Shown: positions 9,008-16,850 of the stretch, one piece after another
How the letters are laid out: every line of letters starts with the position of its first letter
How positions within the stretch are numbered: the stretch's first letter is position 1
The notes under the pieces: generated by a model
The model's input: the letters and a program-made list of their open reading frames with translations, nothing else
Databases searched by the model: none
Told to the model about the DNA's origin: nothing
Translations under genes and position numbers: made by a program
From: Syntrophus sp034006265
Lineage (GTDB): Bacteria > Desulfobacterota > Syntrophia > Syntrophales > Syntrophaceae
Length of the DNA stretch: 64,000 bases
Assembly (NCBI GenBank): GCA_034006265.1
Contig: JAVETB010000003.1
Location: 15,242 to 79,241, forward strand
Direction: 5' to 3'

Positions 9008-9751
9008 TCAACCTTTGAGATTGTGCCGCACCATGCGGACATCGGAACCGTACAGGTCAGCGATGACCTCACCGGTGACGGCCGTTGTGGGGTGCACCTT
9101 GACCCGGCGGTTGACACAGATGACACTCTCCACATACTGGGAAACAAACCCCAGGTCATGGCTGACCACAACAACGGCAATGCTCTTGCTCATGGCATGG
9201 AGAAGCTCAAAAAGCTCCGTTTCCACCGCCATATCCACATTGGAAGTCGGTTCATCCAGGAGAAGCAGCTCCGGTTCGGTGGCCATGGCCCTGGCAATAA
9301 GCACCCGCTGGCGCTGCCCCCCGGAAAGGGCACTAAAGGGGCGATGACAGGCGTTATCCATTTCCAGCCTGCGCAGGGCTTCAAGGGCCATGTCCCTGTC
9401 CGCCCTGCCGTAAGGGCCGAATCGCAGGCCTTTTCCGACACCAAGCCGCCCCATGAGGACAACATCCAACACGCTGACAGGGAAATCCGGGTCAAACTGA
9501 ACGTATTGAGGCATGTACCCGATACGGGTTCGGGCCTTTTCGGGGGGCAGCCCAAAAACCTCGATCGTCCCCCGGGAAGGCTTGAGAAGCCCGAGCATGA
9601 GCTTCAGCAGCGTGGATTTTCCTCCGGCATTAGGACCGACAATGGACAGAAAGGTCCGCTCCTGAATCGTAAAGCTCACATCTTCCAGGATCGGCGCCCC
9701 GCCATAGGAAAAGCTGACATTTTGAAAGGTGACAACAGAATTTTCGGCCAT
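9008..9751 (-). CDS. znuC: Metal ABC transporter ATP-binding protein (ZnuC family)
   Basis: 247 residues. Walker A is GPNAGGKST (about 38-46), the signature is LSGGQRQR, and Walker B is LLLLDEPTSNVD. It should power the ZnuB channel on the cytoplasmic side. It starts 8 bp after znuA and ends 14 bp before znuB, a tight operon. Nothing is missing or broken. Confidence 0.93.
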   Translation of the reverse strand: MAENSVVTFQNVSFSYGGAPILEDVSFTIQERTFLSIVGPNAGGKSTLLKLMLGLLKPSRGTIEVFGLPPEKARTRIGYMPQYVQFDPDFPVSVLDVVLMGRLGVGKGLRFGPYGRADRDMALEALRRLEMDNACHRPFSALSGGQRQRVLIARAMATEPELLLLDEPTSNVDMAVETELFELLHAMSKSIAVVVVSHDLGFVSQYVESVICVNRRVKVHPTTAVTGEVIADLYGSDVRMVRHNLKG

Positions 9752-9759
9752 GATTGCTT

Positions 9760-10662
9760 TCAGCGAAGTCCCTTTTCAACCTCGATTGCAATTTTCTCCA
9801 TATTTTCAAGGTAATCCGGCGCAAGGGGATTGATGGGAACCACAACTCCCCCGATGGCCTTTGCGATAATTTCCGCACCTTTTCTTGAGAACTGCGGCTG
9901 TACAAACATGACTTTGACCTTGTCCCTCTTCGCCCGGTCTATCAGATCAGCCAACTGCCTCGCACTGGGCTCTTTACCTTCAATTTCGATCGGAATCTGC
10001 TTCAGGCCGTAAGCTTCCGCAAAGTAGCCAAAGGCCGGATGATAAACATACATCCTTTCGCCCCTGAAGGGCGCCAGGGAACGGGAAATCCGTGCATCCA
10101 CCCGGTCCAGGTCCGCCAGGAAGGCCTTCAGATTGGCCTCATATTCCTGTCTATGAAGGGAATCAAGCTGCTGAAGGGCCATCTGGATGTTCCGGGCCTG
10201 GATTTTCACAAGCTTTGGATTCATCCAGATGTGGGGATCCGGTTCTTTTCCCCCCTGTACCACATGCCTCTTTTCATGCCCCCGCCCATGATCGTCATGG
10301 CGTTCGTCAAGATATCGGTAAGCAACCCCACGGTGGGTCTCTACGATCAAGAGATTCCTGTGCGTCTTCCTGATTTTTCTCATAACCCCCTTTTCAGCGG
10401 GTACGCCTATGGAGAAAAAAGCCCTTGCCGCGGCAAGTTTCGCCATCTGCTTCGGCGTCGGTTCATAATTGTGGGGCGACTGCCCCTCTCCGATGAGAAC
10501 GGTGACATCCACGCGATTTCCGCCCAAGCGCTCCAGGAAGAAGGCCTGAGGCATAATACTCACAAACACGGGGATTCTGGGCCGTTCCGCCTGCCCCCTG
10601 GCCAGTGGCGACCACACGATCATCACGAACAGAAGCATGACAACAGTGCAATGTTTTTTCAA
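9760..10662 (-). CDS. znuA: Metal ABC transporter substrate-binding protein (ZnuA family), TTG start
   Basis: 300 residues from a TTG codon at 10662, preceded by GGGAG. This start gives a clean signal peptide (MKKH, a hydrophobic core, ARGQA cleavage region). A longer version from a TTG at 10716 would bury the signal. The mature protein has the SIMPQAFFLERLGG start, a His/Asp-rich loop (DDHGRGHEKRH) before DPHIWMNP, and a metal site expected from the conserved histidines. It captures zinc or a similar ion in the periplasm and hands it to ZnuB. The His-rich loop favours zinc, but manganese cannot be excluded. Confidence 0.92.
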   Translation of the reverse strand: MKKHCTVVMLLFVMIVWSPLARGQAERPRIPVFVSIMPQAFFLERLGGNRVDVTVLIGEGQSPHNYEPTPKQMAKLAAARAFFSIGVPAEKGVMRKIRKTHRNLLIVETHRGVAYRYLDERHDDHGRGHEKRHVVQGGKEPDPHIWMNPKLVKIQARNIQMALQQLDSLHRQEYEANLKAFLADLDRVDARISRSLAPFRGERMYVYHPAFGYFAEAYGLKQIPIEIEGKEPSARQLADLIDRAKRDKVKVMFVQPQFSRKGAEIIAKAIGGVVVPINPLAPDYLENMEKIAIEVEKGLR

Positions 10663-10749
10663 TGAAGCGATCTCCCTTTTTTTTACGTGCGCCCGATTGT
10701 TGGATTCCTTCTGCAAAAGGCCCCGACGCCGGTGCGGGGCTTCCGTCGG

Positions 10750-11013
10750 CTATTCATTCTCTTTCCTCGAACACTCGATGAAAAGCTCATGGCAATCCTC
10801 GCACGTTTTGACGGTGTGATGCTCCGCAAATATCTCCCAGTGCTCTTTCTGCTTAGGCGTCAGGATGCCTGTTCCCCGGCACAGGGGGCATACATTATCG
10901 AGGGCCGCCATAACCGCCGCCCTGATAAACTCCGATCGATTGGGGATATTTTTTATAACCCCCAAAAGATCATCATCCACCTTGAAGGTAATGATCCCTT
11001 CCTTCTTCTTCAT
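10750..11013 (-). CDS. Ribbon-helix-helix regulator with Cys-rich C-terminus, heads the znu operon
   Basis: 87 residues. Residues 5-40 (GIITFKVDDDLLGVI...SEFIRAAVMAAL) fit a CopG/NikR-type ribbon-helix-helix DNA-binding domain. The C-terminal half has C42, C45, C71, C74, H75 and C81 plus H65-H66, which look like a zinc or other metal site. The ATG at 11013 has GGGAG 7 nt upstream; a GTG at 11019 is also in frame. znuA follows after 87 bp. The promoter carries a dyad between and over the core elements, so the protein probably senses metal and represses itself and znuACB. The family assignment is good; the sensing role is inferred. Confidence 0.78.
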   Translation of the reverse strand: MKKKEGIITFKVDDDLLGVIKNIPNRSEFIRAAVMAALDNVCPLCRGTGILTPKQKEHWEIFAEHHTVKTCEDCHELFIECSRKENE

Positions 11014-11039
11014 CGCCACACTCCCGAAGCCGATGCTTA

Positions 11040-11068
11040 AGTATTATTTAGTAATACCGGAGTGTCAA
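11040..11068 (-). promoter_or_regulatory. Promoter of the regulator-znu operon
   Basis: On the minus strand: TTGACA (11063-11068), a 17-bp spacer, and AATACT (11040-11045). The -35 is perfect and the -10 matches four of six. The transcript would start about 20 nt before the ATG at 11013. Confidence 0.6.
11041..11057. promoter_or_regulatory. 17-bp operator-like dyad GTATTA-N5-TAATAC
   Basis: A perfect 6+6 inverted repeat with a 5-bp centre, placed over the spacer and -10 of the promoter above. Its half-site resembles the GTATGA half-site known for NikR, another ribbon-helix-helix metal regulator. It is the obvious candidate site for the protein encoded just downstream. Confidence 0.6.
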
Positions 11069-11339
11069 GGGTTATTCGCGGATGGAAACGATTTTGCCCG
11101 GCAGGAAAGCCGGTCAGCAATGACCTGCCCGGCCATTTCAACCGCCGTTGGCTTCCGTTACGGACCTACCCCCCCTCACGTTGACATTCGGGAGAAAATC
11201 CCCTGAAAGGGCGGGGTCCGAACGATGAATGCCGGAGTGGACATACCGAAGAAAGGGTGGCAATGCAGCACACTTTAATGCTAAAGGAAGCGTGAGAAAT
11301 TTAACAGGGACAGCACACAACGATGAGACGGTTCAGGCA

Positions 11340-12707
11340 ATGAGGAACGACCGGGAAAATCAGACGCAGATTATTCTTGACAGCATCGAAGACGGTGTCT
11401 TCACCGTCGATTCCGAATGGAAGATCACATCCTTCAACCGCGCCGCCGAGAAAATTACAGGCATACCGAAAGAGGAGGCACTGGGGAAGAAATGCCGCGA
11501 GGTTTTCAAAACCAGCATCTGCGATACGTCGTGCTCACTCAGGCATACCGTCGAAACGGGGCAATCCGTTGTCAACCAGCCCATATTCATTGAAAATTCC
11601 AAAGGACAACGCGTCCCCATCAGCATCTCCACAGCCCTCCTTAAAAACAAAAAGGGTCACGCCGTCGGCGGGGTTGAGACGTTCAGGGATCTCAGCCTGG
11701 TGGAAAAACTCCGCAAGGAGTTGTACAACCGCCAGTCCTTCCACGACATCATCAGCAAGAACAAAGAGATGCATCGTCTTTTCCACATTGTGGAACAGCT
11801 TTCCGACAGCGACGCCACCGTTATCATCTCCGGCGAAAGCGGAACCGGCAAGGAATTGTTTGCAAAGGCCATTCATTCCATGAGTTCGAGAAAGGACGGC
11901 CCTCTGATTACGATCAACTGCGGAGCCCTGCCGGACAATCTCCTTGAATCGGAATTGTTCGGCTACAAAGCCGGAGCCTTTACAGATGCCAAGAAAGACA
12001 AGCCCGGGCGCATCACGCTGGCCCATGGTGGAACCCTGTTTCTGGACGAAATCGGAGACATCTCGCCGGCCATGCAGGTCAGGCTCCTCCGCGTTCTTCA
12101 GGAAAAGGTTTTTGAGCCTCTTGGAGGAACCAAATCTGAAAAGGTGGATGTGCGGATCATCGTGGCAACTAATAAAGATCTGGAAAAACTTGTCAGAGAA
12201 GGGGCCTTCCGGACAGACTTCTACTACAGGATCAATGTGGTCAACCTTTATCTCCCCCCTTTGAGGGAACGGAAGGAAGACATTCCCCTCCTGGCGGAAC
12301 ACTTCATTGGAAAATTCAACCGCCGCAAGGGAAAAGACATTCAGGGCTTTCAGCCGGAGGCGCTGGCGGTCCTCATGTCCCACGATTATCCCGGCAATAT
12401 CCGGGAGCTGGAGAACATCATCGAATATGCGATGGTCGTCTGCAGAAACGGCCTGATCGACAGAAAACACCTTCCGGATTACCTGCTTCAGGGTTCCGGC
12501 CGAACAAGCCAAAAAAGTCTGTCTTCCGAACCTGAAAAGATTTCCCTGACGGGGCAGGAAAAGGAGTTTATTTACAGCGCCCTGGCCGAAAACAACTGGT
12601 CCAGGAAACGCACGGCAGCCAGACTGGGCATTCACCCCTCAACCCTGTGGCGAAAAATCAAGAGGCTGAATATCGAGCTTCCCAGACAGGACGGACGATC
12701 CAGATAA
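11340..12707 (+). CDS. PAS-sigma54 activator-Fis regulator (ORP-locus activator 1)
   Basis: 455 residues from the ATG at 11340. A PAS domain occupies about 8-120 with three cysteines, C52, C61 and C65 (C-x8-C-x3-C). The AAA+ domain has Walker A GESGTGKE (165-172) and Walker B LFLDEIGD. The sigma54 contact loop reads GAFTDA (212-217), not the usual GAFTGA. A Fis-type helix-turn-helix (GIHPSTLWRKIKRL) ends the protein. It is a near twin, also 455 residues, of the regulator at 23142-24509. It sits upstream of the MinD-like genes, as the sigma54 regulator does in the Desulfovibrio ORP region, and probably activates them. The frame is open to 11229, but that part does not look like the twin. Confidence 0.92.
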   Translation: MRNDRENQTQIILDSIEDGVFTVDSEWKITSFNRAAEKITGIPKEEALGKKCREVFKTSICDTSCSLRHTVETGQSVVNQPIFIENSKGQRVPISISTALLKNKKGHAVGGVETFRDLSLVEKLRKELYNRQSFHDIISKNKEMHRLFHIVEQLSDSDATVIISGESGTGKELFAKAIHSMSSRKDGPLITINCGALPDNLLESELFGYKAGAFTDAKKDKPGRITLAHGGTLFLDEIGDISPAMQVRLLRVLQEKVFEPLGGTKSEKVDVRIIVATNKDLEKLVREGAFRTDFYYRINVVNLYLPPLRERKEDIPLLAEHFIGKFNRRKGKDIQGFQPEALAVLMSHDYPGNIRELENIIEYAMVVCRNGLIDRKHLPDYLLQGSGRTSQKSLSSEPEKISLTGQEKEFIYSALAENNWSRKRTAARLGIHPSTLWRKIKRLNIELPRQDGRSR

Positions 12708-12760
12708 CCCGATTTTACCCTTATGATCTTTGCAAGGCATCTCCAGGCAGTGTTGCATCG

Positions 12761-12774
12761 TTGCACTTGTGCAA
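12761..12774. promoter_or_regulatory. Activator-site candidate 1: TTGCA-CTTG-TGCAA
   Basis: A perfect 14-bp palindrome. An overlapping weaker copy (TTGCA-TCGT-TGCAC) starts at 12753. The centre is 22 bp from the next copy, two helical turns. This is the layout expected for an enhancer site of the PAS-sigma54 activator. Confidence 0.55.
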
Positions 12775-12782
12775 AGAATGGA

Positions 12783-12796
12783 TTGCATTATTGCAA
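12783..12796. promoter_or_regulatory. Activator-site candidate 2: TTGCA-TTAT-TGCAA
   Basis: Same 5-4-5 form as the copy at 12761. It lies about 120 bp upstream of the sigma54-like element at 12897, a normal enhancer distance. Confidence 0.55.
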
Positions 12797-12878
12797 TTGC
12801 GTTTCCATCTTCTGATCGTCCCCATCAAAGTATTTTCATCCGTTTCTTCTGATTAACCAGGTAGATACATAACACGCC

Positions 12879-12931
12879 CCTGCCGGTGTTTTGTAGTGGC
12901 ATGGTCCATGCCACTACAAAACACCGGCAGG
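12879..12931. repeat. Perfect 53-bp palindrome (26-bp arms, 1-nt centre)
   Basis: Arms 12879-12904 and 12906-12931 are exact reverse complements around T12905. The core reads TTGTAGTGGCATGG and its mirror. It follows the activator gene and could form a cruciform or a long RNA hairpin. It resembles the dispersed GTAG...CTAC-type palindromes seen in many genomes, so it may be one copy of a repeat family. No T-run follows, so it is not a classical terminator. Confidence 0.85.
12897..12912 (+). promoter_or_regulatory. Sigma54-like -24/-12 element inside the palindrome
   Basis: TGGCATG-GTCC-ATGCC keeps the invariant GG-N10-GC spacing of sigma54 promoters and most of the consensus. Because it is the centre of a palindrome, the mirror strand has the same element. 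It would drive the MinD-like operon with a leader of about 135-140 nt. The match could be a by-product of the palindrome. Confidence 0.4.
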
Positions 12932-13060
12932 CCATCCCTCCGACGGAGGTTCCGGTAAAGGGCGATGAGGTTCATCCGAAAAGCGCCTGATGCGAACAAG
13001 GCGGTAACGGCCTGGCGATATATTGAATGCATGTCTTCTCAAATAAACGGGAGATCGATG

Positions 13061-13912
13061 ATGATCATCAGCGTGGCAAGCGGCAAAGGCGGAACGGGGA
13101 AGACAACGGTGGCGACCAATCTGGCCGCTTCCGTTGGCGGGAAGGTCTGCCTCATGGACTGCGATGTGGAAGAGCCCAATGCCCATCTGTTTCTCAATCC
13201 GGTCTTGAAATCCACCCGCACGGTTACGACACTGGTCCCTGAAATTGATGAAGAAAAATGCAACCGCTGCGGAAAATGCGCCGAAATCTGCCAGTTTCGG
13301 GCGCTGGTCGTCCTGGGCCAGACGGTGTTGTCCTTCGAAAATCTCTGTCACAGCTGCGGAGGCTGCGAAATGGTGTGCTCCGTAAAGGCCATCCGGTGGA
13401 AGGAGCGGGGACTGGGAACCATCCGGAATGGGCAACACAATGGGCTTGAATTCGTGGACGGACAATTAAGAATCGGAGAGGCGATGTCTCCCCCTCTCAT
13501 AAGAGAAGTCCGCGCACAGACAGCAGCGGAGGGACTGACGATCATTGACGCGCCGCCGGGCACATCCTGTCCCGTCATCGCGGCCATGAAGGGAGCCGAT
13601 TTCGTTCTTTTGGTCACGGAGCCGACCCCCTTCGGCCTTCATGACCTGAAACTGGCGCTCGGGGCGGTCAGGATGCTCGGCATCCCCTGCGGTCTGGTCA
13701 TCAACCGCTCCGACATAGGGTATGGAAAGGTGAAGGAATACGCTGGGGAGGAATCTCTCCCGGTCCTAATGGAAATCCCCTTCAATCGAGGCATTGCCGA
13801 GGCCTATTCCCGGGGTGAACTTCTGTCTGAGAGCATGCCGGAATGGAAGGAAAAGTTTATGGAGTTATACCGGCGCATCGACTCTCTTGTGAAACGGGAA
13901 AAGTCCTCATGA
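13061..13912 (+). CDS. MinD-superfamily P-loop ATPase with inserted 2x[4Fe-4S] ferredoxin domain (ORP-type)
   Basis: 283 residues. Walker A is SGKGGTGKTT (7-16). Inserted after the first beta strands are two ferredoxin motifs: C67, C70, C73, C77 and C96, C99, C102, C106. The remainder is MinD-like (IIDAPPGTSCPVIAA, LLVTEPTPFGLHDL). Members of this COG1149-type family are parts of the Orange Protein complex in Desulfovibrio and are thought to help build or handle metal clusters. The start is ATG at 13061, 7 nt after GGGAG; ATG at 13058 is equally in frame. Its stop overlaps the next start by ATGA. Confidence 0.92.
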   Translation: MIISVASGKGGTGKTTVATNLAASVGGKVCLMDCDVEEPNAHLFLNPVLKSTRTVTTLVPEIDEEKCNRCGKCAEICQFRALVVLGQTVLSFENLCHSCGGCEMVCSVKAIRWKERGLGTIRNGQHNGLEFVDGQLRIGEAMSPPLIREVRAQTAAEGLTIIDAPPGTSCPVIAAMKGADFVLLVTEPTPFGLHDLKLALGAVRMLGIPCGLVINRSDIGYGKVKEYAGEESLPVLMEIPFNRGIAEAYSRGELLSESMPEWKEKFMELYRRIDSLVKREKSS

Positions 13913-14784
13913 AAGAACTGGTTGTTATAAGCGGAAAAGGGGGAACGGGAAAGACAAGCCTGACCGCGGCTTTCGCATCGCTCGCGAAGGGTATGGTCCT
14001 CTGTGATGCCGATGTGGACGCCGCAGATCTTCATCTGCTCATGGCGCCGGAAATTATCGAACGGCATGATTTTCAGGGTGGCCATAAAGCGATCATCAAC
14101 CCGGAGAAATGCCTGAGATGCGGCCTCTGTCGCGATCTATGCCGCTGGAGCGCCATTGATGAGGATTTTATTGTCTCGCACCTAGACTGCGAAGGCTGCG
14201 GCGTTTGCGTGTATTTCTGCCCGGAAGAGGCCATCGAGTTCCCGTTGAGCACATGCGGTGAATGGTTTATTTCCCGGACACGTTTTGGCCCCATGGTCCA
14301 CGCCAGGCTGGGAATTGCGGAGGAGAACTCAGGAAGGCTGGTGACCGTCGTGAGGCAGCAGGCGGCAAAGCTGGCGGAAGAGCAGAAGCTGGAACTGATC
14401 TTGACAGACGGACCGCCCGGGATAGGATGTCCCGTCATTGCATCCATCGGAACGGCCAGCGCCGTGCTCATTGTGGTGGAGCCCACCTTATCGGGAAAAC
14501 ACGATATGATGAGGGTTGCCGAACTGGCTGGGCAATTCAGAATCCCGGGCATGATCTGCGTCAACAAATCCGATCTGAACCCGGATGAAACCGGGGTCAT
14601 AGAAGACCTGGCAAGAGGAAAGGGCCTTGAAGTCCTTCCAGAGATCCCCTTTGACCCGGTCTTCACGAAGGCCATGGTTCAAGGTCAAACGCTACTGGAG
14701 CATGCCCCCCGGTCCGAGGTCGCACTCAGGGTCAGCCGAATATGGGAAAGGATTGCTGAAAGGCTTCAGATCAACCAGGCCTGA
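13909..14784 (+). CDS. Second MinD-type ATPase with 2x[4Fe-4S] ferredoxin domain (ORP-type)
   Basis: 291 residues, a paralogue of the preceding protein. Walker A is SGKGGTGKTS. The ferredoxin cysteines are C68, C71, C74, C78 and C94, C97, C100, C104. The ATG at 13909 overlaps the previous stop by 4 bp, so translation is coupled and a heterodimer is likely. The Desulfovibrio ORP region also carries two adjacent MinD-type ATPases. The exact reaction is not known; ATP-driven assembly or transfer of a metal cluster to NifX-type proteins is the usual suggestion. Confidence 0.92.
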   Translation: MKELVVISGKGGTGKTSLTAAFASLAKGMVLCDADVDAADLHLLMAPEIIERHDFQGGHKAIINPEKCLRCGLCRDLCRWSAIDEDFIVSHLDCEGCGVCVYFCPEEAIEFPLSTCGEWFISRTRFGPMVHARLGIAEENSGRLVTVVRQQAAKLAEEQKLELILTDGPPGIGCPVIASIGTASAVLIVVEPTLSGKHDMMRVAELAGQFRIPGMICVNKSDLNPDETGVIEDLARGKGLEVLPEIPFDPVFTKAMVQGQTLLEHAPRSEVALRVSRIWERIAERLQINQA

Positions 14785-14910
14785 CCGGGAAGTTTTTAAC
14801 AGGGTACCCTTCCAGGCCCCGGCCGGGAAATCGGGAATACAGCAACGGACCGGTGCCTGAAGAAGAGAAGATAAAAACGATTAGATCGTAATTTAAGGAG
14901 GATATGAAAA

Positions 14911-15294
14911 ATGAAGGATGGAAGGATAGCCGTTCCGTCGATGGAAACCGGCGGCCTCGATGGCCACAGATCAGGCCATTTCGGCCATTGCGACGTCTTT
15001 ACCCTGGTGGATGTTAAAGGCGGCGAAATTGAAAACGTAAGCACGATCGTAAATCAGAGCCACGTTCAGGGGGGCTGCATGGTGCCTGTTAACCTGCTGG
15101 CACAGCACAATGTGAATGCGCTGGTCGTCGGCGGGATCGGGTTGAGACCCCTGATGGGCTTCCGCCAGGTCGGCATCAATGTGTACTATGATGTGACACG
15201 GCCTGAAATCAGGCCCGTTGTTGAAGACCTCATTGCAGGGAAGCTGCCCATGATCGAGGATGACCAGGTCTGCGGCGGTGGCGGTGGAATATAA
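14911..15294 (+). CDS. NifX/NifB-domain (dinitrogenase Fe-Mo cofactor-type) protein
   Basis: 127 residues. The fold starts with RIAVPS and has HRSGHFGHCDVFTLVDV, which is the cofactor-pocket region of the family. The mid-part ALVVGGIGLRPLMGF is typical, and the tail ends in a CGGGGG segment. Such proteins bind Fe-Mo or Mo-Cu-S clusters. AGGAGG lies 9 nt upstream. The next NifX gene starts 17 bp after its stop, so they form a pair. It lies 126 bp after the MinD pair, on the same strand, and is probably a client of those ATPases. Confidence 0.9.
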   Translation: MKDGRIAVPSMETGGLDGHRSGHFGHCDVFTLVDVKGGEIENVSTIVNQSHVQGGCMVPVNLLAQHNVNALVVGGIGLRPLMGFRQVGINVYYDVTRPEIRPVVEDLIAGKLPMIEDDQVCGGGGGI

Positions 15295-15311
15295 GAGAGA
15301 GGAGACCCGTA

Positions 15312-15671
15312 ATGAAAATTGCCGTCACATCTCAGGGCAGGGAACTTGATTCCCGAGTCGATCCCCGCTTCGGCAGAGCGGCCTATATCCTTATCGTGGA
15401 TTCGGAAACCATGACGTTCGAGGTTCTGGACAACAGGGAGAATGTGAATTCTCTCAAAGGGGCGGGAATCCAGGCTGCGGCCGACGTCCACAACAAGGGC
15501 GCGGTGGTCCTGCTCACCGGCTTCTGCGGACCCAACGCCTTCAAGACCCTCAATGCCGCCGGCGTAAAGGTTGCCAATGACGCCTCCGGCACGGTGAGAG
15601 AAGCCGTTCAGGCGTTTCTGGACGGCAGGCTGAGTTTTGCAGACAAGGAGAACGTGGAAGGTAACTGGTAA
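15312..15671 (+). CDS. NifX/ORP-like cluster-binding protein
   Basis: 119 residues, close to the length of the Desulfovibrio Orange Protein. It begins MKIAVTSQGRELDSRVDPRF and includes ILIVDSETMTFEVLDN and KGAVVLLTGFCGPNA, all typical of the dinitrogenase Fe-Mo cofactor domain. A GAGGAG site precedes the ATG. It is second in a NifX pair. Whether it carries a Mo-Cu cluster as ORP does, or another metal, cannot be told from the sequence. Confidence 0.9.
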   Translation: MKIAVTSQGRELDSRVDPRFGRAAYILIVDSETMTFEVLDNRENVNSLKGAGIQAAADVHNKGAVVLLTGFCGPNAFKTLNAAGVKVANDASGTVREAVQAFLDGRLSFADKENVEGNW

Positions 15672-15715
15672 TTCAATGACGACGAGCCATAAAAGCGGCG
15701 CAGGGCCGACGGCGA

Positions 15716-15757
15716 GGGGCAGGACCAGCGAACCGCCGGCAGCCCTGTCCTTTTTAC
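15716..15757 (+). terminator. Possible terminator or attenuator after the NifX pair
   Basis: A GGGCAGG arm can pair with CCTGTCC (one G-U) across a GC-rich loop, followed by TTTTT. It lies between the second NifX gene and the receiver-domain gene, so it may end the operon or weaken read-through. Confidence 0.35.
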
Positions 15758-15791
15758 CTGCGGCTCGCAGATGCTGATTAAGAGGGATGTC

Positions 15792-16169
15792 ATGCTGAAA
15801 ATATTGTTAGTGAGGCGGGATGCCGATTCGTTGAGCAGCCTGTCCTCAGCCTTGGGCAGATACGGAGAGATTGAACTGGAGACGGCGTCATCGGGAGAAG
15901 AGGCCTTGACGCTGCTTTCAGGCCGCACTGCAGATCTCGTTGTGGCCGATGAAAACCTGGGGGACATGACGGGCATTGAGCTGTCGCGGAGACTTGTGAA
16001 CGTCAATCCCATGATCAATTGTGCGGTCGTAAGCTCTCTGTCGCCGGAGGAATTCCATGAGGCCACCGAGGGGCTGGGCATCATGTCCCAGTTGCCGGAA
16101 CATTCAACGGCAAATGATGCCGAAATAGTGATAAGCACCTTGAAGTGCATCAAGGGGATTCTGGATTAG
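15792..16169 (+). CDS. Orphan receiver-domain (CheY-like) protein, partly degenerate
   Basis: 125 residues, one receiver domain and no output domain. D10 and the phospho-acceptor equivalent D53 (VVADENLGDMTG) are present, and a serine fits the switch Ser/Thr. The conserved lysine expected near the end seems replaced (SQLPEHS region). GAGGG lies 5 nt before the ATG at 15792; an in-frame ATG at 15771 lacks one. It is downstream of the NifX pair and converges with NifU. It may bind a partner in the locus without normal phosphorylation. Confidence 0.75.
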   Translation: MLKILLVRRDADSLSSLSSALGRYGEIELETASSGEEALTLLSGRTADLVVADENLGDMTGIELSRRLVNVNPMINCAVVSSLSPEEFHEATEGLGIMSQLPEHSTANDAEIVISTLKCIKGILD

Positions 16170-16190
16170 GCGATCCGGCGCGGCCGGCCG

Positions 16191-16850
16191 TCAGCCCGCT
16201 CCCTGGTATGTATCCCCTTTCACATTCAGGCCTTCTGCAACAGCCGGAAATTTGCGGATCTGCACCAATTTCTGACCGCGAGGCTCTCGGGCTTCGGCAC
16301 GCACCCAACCGAGAATCCTCTGGATCTTCCCGTGACAGCTTCCGCAGCCGCCCCCCGCCTTCGTGTAGTTCGTCACGTCTTCCAGGGCAGCCAGACCATT
16401 TTCTGAAACGGCCTTCACAATTTCCTGATCTGTCACGCCGAAACATTCGCAGATAATCTCTTCTGCTTCGGTCTCCGCCGGCCGTCCTCTATAGTAGGCA
16501 ATCGCTTTTTCAAGAACCTGCTCCCCAAGAACGGAACAGTGCATCTTCTGCGGGGGCAGCCCCCCGAGGAAAGCGGCGATGTCTTGATTTGTGATCTTTT
16601 CAGCCTCTTCCACGGTCATCCCCTTGAGCATCTCCGTCAAGGCCGACGCTGCAGCAATCGCACTGGCGCAGCCGAATGTTTTGAACTTCGCCTCCGTAAT
16701 CCTTTTGTTTTCATCCACTTTGAACGTCAGGCGCAGTACGTCACCGCAGGCGATGGAACCAACTTCCCCCACACCGTCTGGATCCGCTATTTCCCCTACA
16801 TTGCGGGGGCTCCAGAAATGCTCCATAACCTTATCCGTATATTCCCACAT
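16191..16850 (-). CDS. nifU: NifU-type Fe-S scaffold with BFD-like [2Fe-2S] domain
   Basis: 219 residues from ATG 16850. The IscU/NifU_N domain has C35, D37, C61 and C105, the cluster-assembly residues. A BFD-like [2Fe-2S] domain follows with C134, C136, C169 and C172. The C-terminal Nfu domain of classical nitrogen-fixation NifU is absent. The start fits the family opening (MWEYTDKVMEHF); an in-frame TTG at 16895 is possible. It follows the NifU-DUF3343 fusion on the same strand. It should build Fe-S clusters, here perhaps for the ferredoxin-containing ATPases of the locus. Confidence 0.9.
   Translation of the reverse strand: MWEYTDKVMEHFWSPRNVGEIADPDGVGEVGSIACGDVLRLTFKVDENKRITEAKFKTFGCASAIAAASALTEMLKGMTVEEAEKITNQDIAAFLGGLPPQKMHCSVLGEQVLEKAIAYYRGRPAETEAEEIICECFGVTDQEIVKAVSENGLAALEDVTNYTKAGGGCGSCHGKIQRILGWVRAEAREPRGQKLVQIRKFPAVAEGLNVKGDTYQGAG

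Larger units (their letters stand above)
12708..13060. other. Intergenic control region with TTGCA dyads and a perfect 53-bp palindrome
   Basis: No gene. From left to right it holds several TTGCA/TGCAA half-sites (12729-12796), a 26+1+26 perfect palindrome (12879-12931), and a 130-bp leader to the MinD-like gene. The parts are listed separately. Confidence 0.7.
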
